Assembly: GCF_042432815.1 (NCBI RefSeq)
Contig: NZ_JBHLWM010000007.1
Coordinates: forward strand, 35,248 to 99,247
DNA from: Rhodopseudomonas telluris
GTDB lineage: Bacteria > Pseudomonadota > Alphaproteobacteria > Rhizobiales > Xanthobacteraceae
DNA length: 64,000 nt
Reading direction: 5' to 3'
Positions 56,181-64,000 of the stretch are shown piece after piece. The notes beneath the pieces are model-generated. The model was not told the origin of the DNA, ran no database searches, and worked only from the letters and a program-made list of their open reading frames with translations. Every line of letters starts with the position of its first letter. The stretch's first letter is position 1. The translations under genes were made by a program, and so were the position numbers.

Positions 56181-56407
56181 GCCGCTGTTTAGAGGATTCC
56201 GCCGGCCCCTGTCACCTGCACGAATTTGTGACGAAAGCCCTTCCGTTTTCGGAACCGATGCCCACATTTGCGTCAAGCCGCTGCCGGTGTCGGACGCGGC
56301 GACGACCGCCGCCGGTTGACGACCATCAACGCGGCCGGTGGAACCCCAATGAAGATGCCATCCGCGTGCTTTCGAGGCGCCGATGGCAGGCTGAGGGACA
56401 CCAGATC

Positions 56408-59047
<2,640 letters not shown>

Positions 59048-59049
59048 CC

Positions 59050-59200
59050 CCGTGTCCCGGACAAGGCGTAGCGCGCAGCGCTGCGCCGCTGATCCGGGAC
59101 CCCGGTTTCTTGCTTGATTTGCTGCCGTAGACACCGGGGCCCCGGATCAGCAGCGCACCACGCCGCAAGCGCGGCGCGTTGCGCAGCGTCCGGGGCACGG
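59050..59200. repeat. Palindromic repeat, family F (GTGTCCCGGAC type)
   Basis: CCGTGTCCCGGACAAGGC at the left end faces GCGTCCGGGGCACGG at the right, and GCTGATCCGGGACCCCGG in the left half is answered by CCGGGGCCCCGGATCAGC in the right half. The whole block forms a long imperfect hairpin between the convergent clpB and propeller genes. Confidence 0.85.
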
Positions 59201-59221
59201 ACGGAGAGCGCTGGGGCTCTA

Positions 59222-60850
59222 CTACTTCTTCGCGATCTTATAAATCGCGTTCTCGATGTCCGACGACACGTAGATCGTGCCGGTGGCGCCGACGGCGACG
59301 CCGGTGGTCATGTTGGTGGGCGGCAGGCCGGGGGCGGGGACGAGGCCGATCGGCAGGTTGCCGGCGAGTTCGGTGACTTTCCCATCCGCCGGATCGATTT
59401 CGACCACGCGCTTGGCGCCGACTTCCGCAACGATCAGCTTGCCGGACGGCGAAAGCGCTAGTCCTTCCGGCATTTTCAGATCCTTCGCCACCACGGTCTT
59501 GGCGCCGCTCGCCGGATCGATCTTGCTGATCTGCCCGGCGAACGCCTCGGTGACGTAGATCGCGCCATCGCTCGCTTGCGCGAGGCCGACCGGGCCGGCG
59601 AGGTCGGTGGCGATCGGCTTGCGGTCCTTGCCGTGCTCGCCGGAGACTTCGACCAGCGATTTGCTGCCGAGCTCGGCGACGATCAGCTTGCCGTTGGCGA
59701 GCCGGATCGCATCGTAGGGCGCCTTGAAGTCGTGCATCATCTCCTGCGACTTGCCGGTGGCGCGGTCGATCACTTGCACGGTGCCGGTGAACCAGCTCGA
59801 CAGGATCACCTCGTTGCCCTTGGCGGTGGCGCTCATCGGATATTCCAGCGTGACGCCGTCCGCGTGCATCCGTGCCAGCTCGCGCACCTCGCCGGTCGCG
59901 CCATCGACGCTGCGATAGGCGAACACGTCGGCGACGTGGATCGTGTCCTTGCCGCCGTCGGACACCACGGCGATGCCGGCCGGAAACGCCAGCTTGCCGA
60001 TGATCACTTGCTTGGCCGTGCCGGTCGCCGGATCGACCTCCTGAATGCCGTTATCGGCCATGTTGGAGACGAAGATGCGGTCCTGCGCGTCGATCGCCAG
60101 ATTGTCGAGCGACGGCTTGAGCTGCGCGGCGACCTGCTTGGCGCCGGTCTTGATATCGACCCGGACGAGCTGGCCGAGCGCGGTGTCGAGCACATAGAGA
60201 TTGCCCTTGGAGTCGAAATTCGCCGCCGCCGGAATCTTGAAGCCGTCGGCGACGACGCTGAGTTCGCCCTTGTCGACATCGACCGCCGCGACCTGGCCCT
60301 TGAACCACAGCGGCCCGTAGATCTTGTCGTCGGGGCCGAATTCGAAGCCGTTCAGCCCGCCCATCTTCTCCATGATCTTGCGCGGCGGCTTCACGCCCTC
60401 GACGTCGATCTCGTACAGCGCGTCGCCGAGAAACACCTGCGTGGCGTAGAGGCGGCCGTCCTTGCGGAAGGCGAGCGAGTTGATACCAGGCAGGCCGGAC
60501 GCGAGCTTCTTGATCGGGCCGTCGCCCTTGCGGGCATAGAGATCGCCGGTGAGAAACGCCGTCCAGGCCATCGTGCCGTCCGGCGCAAAGGCGATGTCGT
60601 CGGCCATGCCTTCCGGCGTCGGCACCGCGATCTTGGCCGTGCCGTTGGCACGATCGACCTCGTACAACGCGGCGCCCGCCACGCTGCCGGCGAACAGTCG
60701 CCCGCTCTTGTCGATGCCGAGCCCGTGCACGCCGTGAAACGCCGAGCCTTCGACCAGCTTGGTGACCTGATACTCGTCCGCCCGCGCGGCGGCGGCCATC
60801 AGCAGCCCGAACACCAGCGCACTCGCGCCCAGCGCAAGTTTGTTCGTCAT
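59222..60850 (-). CDS. Secreted NHL/SMP-30-type beta-propeller protein
   Basis: A 542-residue exported protein with a signal peptide (MTNKLALGASALVFGLLMAAAARA). The rest is a chain of about ten to twelve similar units of the type GLGIDKSGRLFAGS, FDSKGNLYVLD, IDAQDRIFVSN and LSPSGKLIVAE, each ending near EVDPATG, giving two or more beta-propeller folds. Such proteins act as lactonases, binding platforms or redox partners; the sequence shows no catalytic signature I can name. The ATG at 60850 starts the signal peptide. The gene is monocistronic and faces a repeat block. Confidence 0.8.
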   Translation of the reverse strand: MTNKLALGASALVFGLLMAAAARADEYQVTKLVEGSAFHGVHGLGIDKSGRLFAGSVAGAALYEVDRANGTAKIAVPTPEGMADDIAFAPDGTMAWTAFLTGDLYARKGDGPIKKLASGLPGINSLAFRKDGRLYATQVFLGDALYEIDVEGVKPPRKIMEKMGGLNGFEFGPDDKIYGPLWFKGQVAAVDVDKGELSVVADGFKIPAAANFDSKGNLYVLDTALGQLVRVDIKTGAKQVAAQLKPSLDNLAIDAQDRIFVSNMADNGIQEVDPATGTAKQVIIGKLAFPAGIAVVSDGGKDTIHVADVFAYRSVDGATGEVRELARMHADGVTLEYPMSATAKGNEVILSSWFTGTVQVIDRATGKSQEMMHDFKAPYDAIRLANGKLIVAELGSKSLVEVSGEHGKDRKPIATDLAGPVGLAQASDGAIYVTEAFAGQISKIDPASGAKTVVAKDLKMPEGLALSPSGKLIVAEVGAKRVVEIDPADGKVTELAGNLPIGLVPAPGLPPTNMTTGVAVGATGTIYVSSDIENAIYKIAKK

Positions 60851-61026
60851 CGCGTTTTCTCCCGGTACTGTTTTGTTTTTGGACCGCGAGTATTTGGCGC
60901 GGTCAGTCCCTTGGCAAGCGGATTCGGCGCGTGCGCTGCGGCAACGGATCATCACGGTCGCGCGCGAACAGGCACGTCATCGCGACGCGACGAATGTGGG
61001 GCAGGGCTGAGGAAAAGTAGTGCTGT

Positions 61027-63072
61027 CTAGCGCTTGGCCTGCGCCGACGCGCTGACGTTGCTGCGCACCGGCGTTGCGGCGGTGAGGTCTTCGGCGAAGC
61101 GCGGCGCGTTGCGGTTGGTCATCATCGCGTCGAGCCGGTCGCGTTCTTTTTCGAAGCTGGCGAGCAGCGGGCCGTCGAGCGAGCGGCCGCGCGGCAGCTT
61201 CACGCGCATCGGATCGACGAAGCGGCCGTTGACCAGGATTTCGTAGTGCACATGCGCGCCGGTCGACAGGCCGGTCGAGCCGACGAAGCCGATCACCTGG
61301 CCCTGGCGCACGCGCTTGCCCGGCTCCATGCCCTTGGCGAACGCCGACATATGGCCGTAGGCGGTCTCGTAGCCGTTGTTGTGCTTGATGCGGATGTACT
61401 TGCCGTAGCCGCCTTCCCAGCCGGCCTTCTCGATCACGCCGTTGCCGGAAGCAAAAATGGGGGTGCCGTAGGGCGTCGACCAGTCGACGCCGGTGTGCAT
61501 CTTGACGTAGCCGAGGATCGGATGGCGGCGGCCGCCGAAGCCGGAGCGCATGATCGCGTTGTTGACCGGCTTGCGCACCAGGAACTTCTTCGCGCTCTTG
61601 CCGGTCTCGTCGTAGAAATCGACCACCGAGTCGTCGGGAGTCTGGAAGCGGTAGTACTTCTTGGTTTCGCCGCCGACCGTGAGCGAGGCGAACAGCACGT
61701 CGTTCTTCTCGACCGCCGCGGTGCTCTCGTCGTCGCCGGCATAGAACACTTCGAACGAGTCGCCGGCCTGCACCTTGCGCTGGAAGTCGACGTCGTAGGA
61801 GTAGATCTTGATCATGTCGTCGATGATCGCCTGCGGCACCTTGTTGCGCATGGCGGTCTCGTAGATCGACTGGTAGAGGCGGACGCCGGTGCCGTCGTCC
61901 TCCTCGTCCTCACTGTTGTCGGCGGTGTCGCTGACGGTGTTGAGGGCCTGGACGTCCACCGCGACGTAGCGGCCGAGATCGGACAGCGCCGCCACGGCCT
62001 CGACGGCCGAATCGCCCGCGATGATCACCCGGAACGGCTGCGGGGCTTTGCCGGCGCCGGAGGGCTCCATCAGGATGCGGAGCTTCTGGCCTTCCTTCAG
62101 GCCGCCGCTGCGGCCGCGTGCGCCGAGCGCGGCGGCCACCGCGTTGGCGTCGTCTTCGCTGGCGCCCTGGTCGCGCAGCACCGACACCACGGTGTCGCCC
62201 TTCTTGACGACGTGCACGCGTTCGCCGGTCGGGTTGCCGCCGGTCACCTGCTCCTTGGTCTTCGGCAGCAGGGTGACGTTCTCGGGGACGATTCGGGTTT
62301 CGAAACCCGCGTAAGGATCGGCGGAGGGGCCTTCCGGCGCGTAGCCGAGCTTCATGTCGCCGCCGATGTCGCCGGCCGTGGCGCTGGCGTAGCGCACGCC
62401 GCTGTTGCCCTTCCAGTTCGCGGCGTCACGTACCCGCATCAGGATCTCGTCGGGCGGGATCTGGCCGGCGATCTTGGCGCGCGGCAGCACCTGGCCGAGA
62501 TCGCGGGTCACGAAGGAGACTTCGGCGTCGGGCTCGACCGCCTCGGGATTCTGCGCGTCTTCCGCCGGCGCGGTCGAGCCGACATCGCTCAGCATGCGTT
62601 GCGCGTTGAAGGGCGGGATCTTGGCGCTGAGGTCGCTGGTGCTGAGCGACAGGTTGCCGGCGATCTTGATGAAGGGGCGGACGCGAACGACGTCGCGATT
62701 GCCGACGCGGGTGACGGTGGAGACGCGGATGACGCTGCGGGCCGCCTGTGATTCGCTCGGCGGCGGCAGCCGGTCGCTCTTGTGCAGAGCCGCCGTCTTG
62801 TCGGCGCCGAAGGCGCCGCGCAGCGCCGCTTCGACGCGCTCCGGCGCCTTGGCGAACGTCGTCTCGCCGTCGAGCGATGCGAAAACGGCGCCGCCGATCA
62901 AGGCTGCGCCGCACAGTCCGGTCAGAATCGTGCCGCTGAACCATTGCACGGAGACGCGGCGGCGATCGATCACCGCGGCTTCGGAGCCATCGACGGAAAG
63001 CGGCGGCTCGTGCCCAAGGTCGATAAAGCCGACCTCGTGCCCGCTACGTCCGCGTGACAATCTCTGGCTCAA
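61027..63072 (-). CDS. M23 family metallopeptidase (LytM/NlpD type)
   Basis: A 681-residue envelope protein with one N-terminal membrane segment (about residues 50-66), a long middle with a LysM- or G5-like domain (RVHVVKKGDTVVSVL, KEGQKLRIL) and a C-terminal M23 domain carrying HTGVDWSTPYGTP and HVHYEILVNG, the zinc-binding motifs. These enzymes cleave peptidoglycan cross-links in the periplasm. The TTG at 63072 is preferred as start because GGGGGA lies seven bases upstream on the minus strand and the sequence becomes family-like from there; longer starts to 63201 are possible. Confidence 0.9.
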   Translation of the reverse strand: MSQRLSRGRSGHEVGFIDLGHEPPLSVDGSEAAVIDRRRVSVQWFSGTILTGLCGAALIGGAVFASLDGETTFAKAPERVEAALRGAFGADKTAALHKSDRLPPPSESQAARSVIRVSTVTRVGNRDVVRVRPFIKIAGNLSLSTSDLSAKIPPFNAQRMLSDVGSTAPAEDAQNPEAVEPDAEVSFVTRDLGQVLPRAKIAGQIPPDEILMRVRDAANWKGNSGVRYASATAGDIGGDMKLGYAPEGPSADPYAGFETRIVPENVTLLPKTKEQVTGGNPTGERVHVVKKGDTVVSVLRDQGASEDDANAVAAALGARGRSGGLKEGQKLRILMEPSGAGKAPQPFRVIIAGDSAVEAVAALSDLGRYVAVDVQALNTVSDTADNSEDEEDDGTGVRLYQSIYETAMRNKVPQAIIDDMIKIYSYDVDFQRKVQAGDSFEVFYAGDDESTAAVEKNDVLFASLTVGGETKKYYRFQTPDDSVVDFYDETGKSAKKFLVRKPVNNAIMRSGFGGRRHPILGYVKMHTGVDWSTPYGTPIFASGNGVIEKAGWEGGYGKYIRIKHNNGYETAYGHMSAFAKGMEPGKRVRQGQVIGFVGSTGLSTGAHVHYEILVNGRFVDPMRVKLPRGRSLDGPLLASFEKERDRLDAMMTNRNAPRFAEDLTAATPVRSNVSASAQAKR

Positions 63073-63524
63073 TCCGCCGTCCCCCAAATATCCTCGCCCG
63101 CGGCTCGGCCACCGGCAAGTGTCCCTGACTTGGCGGAGGTTCTGTGAAGATCGCAGCGATCTTCGGAGCCTCCGGCTGCCCGGTCCTCGATGATGCGCCA
63201 CGCGTGCGTATCAAGGAGCCGGACCTGCGCCGCGGACGTTCGACAAGAGGGCGCCAAATTGCTGGCAGCCGCCGCGAACGTCAATGGCGGGAAAGGTTCG
63301 AGGCCGCACGCCCGAAAGGAATTTGCGATGAAAGCGTCACGATCGCGATCCTTGACCTGGCGGGATCCGGGCTGCCGATCGGGCAACGCGGAAATTTTTA
63401 GCCTGTCTTGCTTGGGAGAACGTCCGAGGAATGTGGCTTCAGTACGGCGCGCTGTTGCGAAGGCTTTGTATTTCCGACCGAAATTGATTTTCCACCGGCA
63501 CACGACATTTTTCTGACGAAGCCG
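63073..63524. other. Intergenic region between the M23 gene and the rRNA-type promoter
   Basis: About 450 bases without a convincing gene on either strand; an 85-codon open frame at 63144-63401 on the plus strand has no family-like features. The last 60 bases become AT-rich (for example TTTGTATTTCC and AAATTGATTTTCC), as would suit an UP element ahead of the promoter at 63525. Confidence 0.5.
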
Positions 63525-63554
63525 TTGACAGCTCCGAAACGCGTGGCCTATAAG
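63525..63554 (+). promoter_or_regulatory. Strong sigma-70-type promoter, probably of an rRNA operon
   Basis: TTGACA at 63525-63530 is a perfect -35 box, followed after 18 bases by TATAAG at 63549-63554 as -10 box. AT-rich sequence upstream could be an UP element. The arrangement and the leader that follows resemble rrn promoters of Bradyrhizobium relatives. Confidence 0.82.
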
Positions 63555-63560
63555 GCGGCC

Positions 63561-64000
63561 ACTGAGCGCGGCGCCGCTGACCCCCACGGGCCCAGCGCGC
63601 TTCTGTGTCTCGGTAAGATCCATGCATTCGATGAGTGCTTGAGCAGCCGATAGTTGTCGGTTGCCAATTGCCGTCGGGTCGGGTCTTCCAAGCTCCTATT
63701 AAGTGTAGGAGTGAAATTCGAGGTCGACGAGATCTTGGGTTTTTGGGGCTTTCGGGCTCCGGGCTGTTTGACAAGTTGAGAAGAAGAAAGAGAAACGTGG
63801 ACGGCGGAGTCCTTGCGGGTCTTGATTTTCGAAGCTTCGGCTTTGGGGATTGAGGCCGGACGAAAGACTTCGGCGGATACACGTTTCAAGGAAACACCAT
63901 GTTCGCTTGCGCTGTGAAGCGCGGCGACGAGTGTCGGTTTTTGGATTTTCGGATCTGAGGCTGATGCAATGGTGGGACCTCGTCAAACGTTGTGATCAGC
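63561..64000 (+). promoter_or_regulatory. Leader of a ribosomal RNA operon (16S gene lies beyond the window)
   Basis: No protein gene fits these 440 bases. GCTGTTTGACAA at 63763-63774 resembles an rrn boxA antitermination site, and AAGAAGAAAGAGAAACGTGG behind it matches my memory of 16S leader sequences in this bacterial group. The 16S gene should start shortly after position 64000; its 5' end (AGAGTTTGATC) is not present here. Confidence 0.65.

Noticed and set aside
56310..56350. Possible heat-shock sigma-32 promoter ahead of clpB (TTGACG and CCCCAATG)
   Set aside because: The spacing between the two boxes is about 24 bases, too long for the RpoH consensus, so I do not call it.
63144..63401. 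85-codon open frame starting with a Rossmann-like MKIAAIFGASGCPV
   Set aside because: The start mimics a dinucleotide-binding motif but the rest turns Arg-rich and low in hydrophobic residues, and there is no good ribosome site; taken as chance.

Overview
The window reads as ordinary chromosome of a GC-rich alphaproteobacterium of the Bradyrhizobium/Rhodopseudomonas group, most likely a relative of Rhodopseudomonas palustris. The clues are a fluoroacetate-dehalogenase-type hydrolase that keeps every active-site position I recall for the R. palustris enzyme RPA1163, a bacteriophytochrome with an HWE-type kinase, a SAM-II riboswitch before metX, a CIRCE-controlled groESL operon, the alphaproteobacterial DUF4170/DUF2093/DUF6101 families, and several palindromic intergenic repeat families typical of these genomes. 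I see no prophage, insertion sequence, CRISPR array or tRNA gene. Most identifications rest on motifs and family memory; no database search was possible.

Layout. 0.1-9.1 kb: amidase, AzlCD-type branched-chain amino acid exporter, TetR regulator, the glycolate oxidase operon glcDEF and a Lys/Ala/Pro-rich histone-H1-like protein. 9.5-18.2 kb: TorF-type porin, SbmA/YddA-like ABC transporter, L-lactate (possibly glycolate) permease, a META-like secreted protein, a CrtI-like flavoprotein and an unknown secreted protein. 18.6-25.6 kb: groEL-groES with CIRCE, a lipoprotein, an MFS transporter, an orphan CheZ-like phosphatase, an L,D-transpeptidase and a DUF2076 protein. 25.7-30.8 kb: a YdjC-type deacetylase coupled to a polyprenyl-phosphate glycosyltransferase, hisG-hisZ and rsmE.

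31-36 kb: a Pro-rich secreted protein coupled to ubiA, then a bacteriophytochrome kinase with a fused receiver, and a DUF6101 protein. 36.4-41.6 kb: an envelope cluster (pmbA-like, CysQ-like phosphatase, DUF4170, waaA, lpxK) leading to Kdo addition and lipid A 4'-phosphorylation. 41.8-48.7 kb: a dienelactone-hydrolase-like protein with Asp at the nucleophile position, xseA, a hydrolase/membrane protein/winged-helix regulator triad, purD and the fluoroacetate dehalogenase. 48.9-54.2 kb: a compact amino-acid block: chorismate mutase-hisC-tyrA on the minus strand and SAM-II-metX-metW on the plus strand.

54.4-64 kb: a TIGR02594-like secreted protein, MOSC protein, clpB, a secreted beta-propeller, an M23 peptidase, and finally a strong promoter plus leader that look like the start of a ribosomal RNA operon whose 16S gene would lie just outside the window.

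The most interesting items are the SAM-II aptamer, which can be folded into a complete terminator/antiterminator switch, the Asp-nucleophile hydrolase, the FlmF2/NaxD-like lipid-sugar pair and the uncharacterised hydrolase-membrane-regulator triad.
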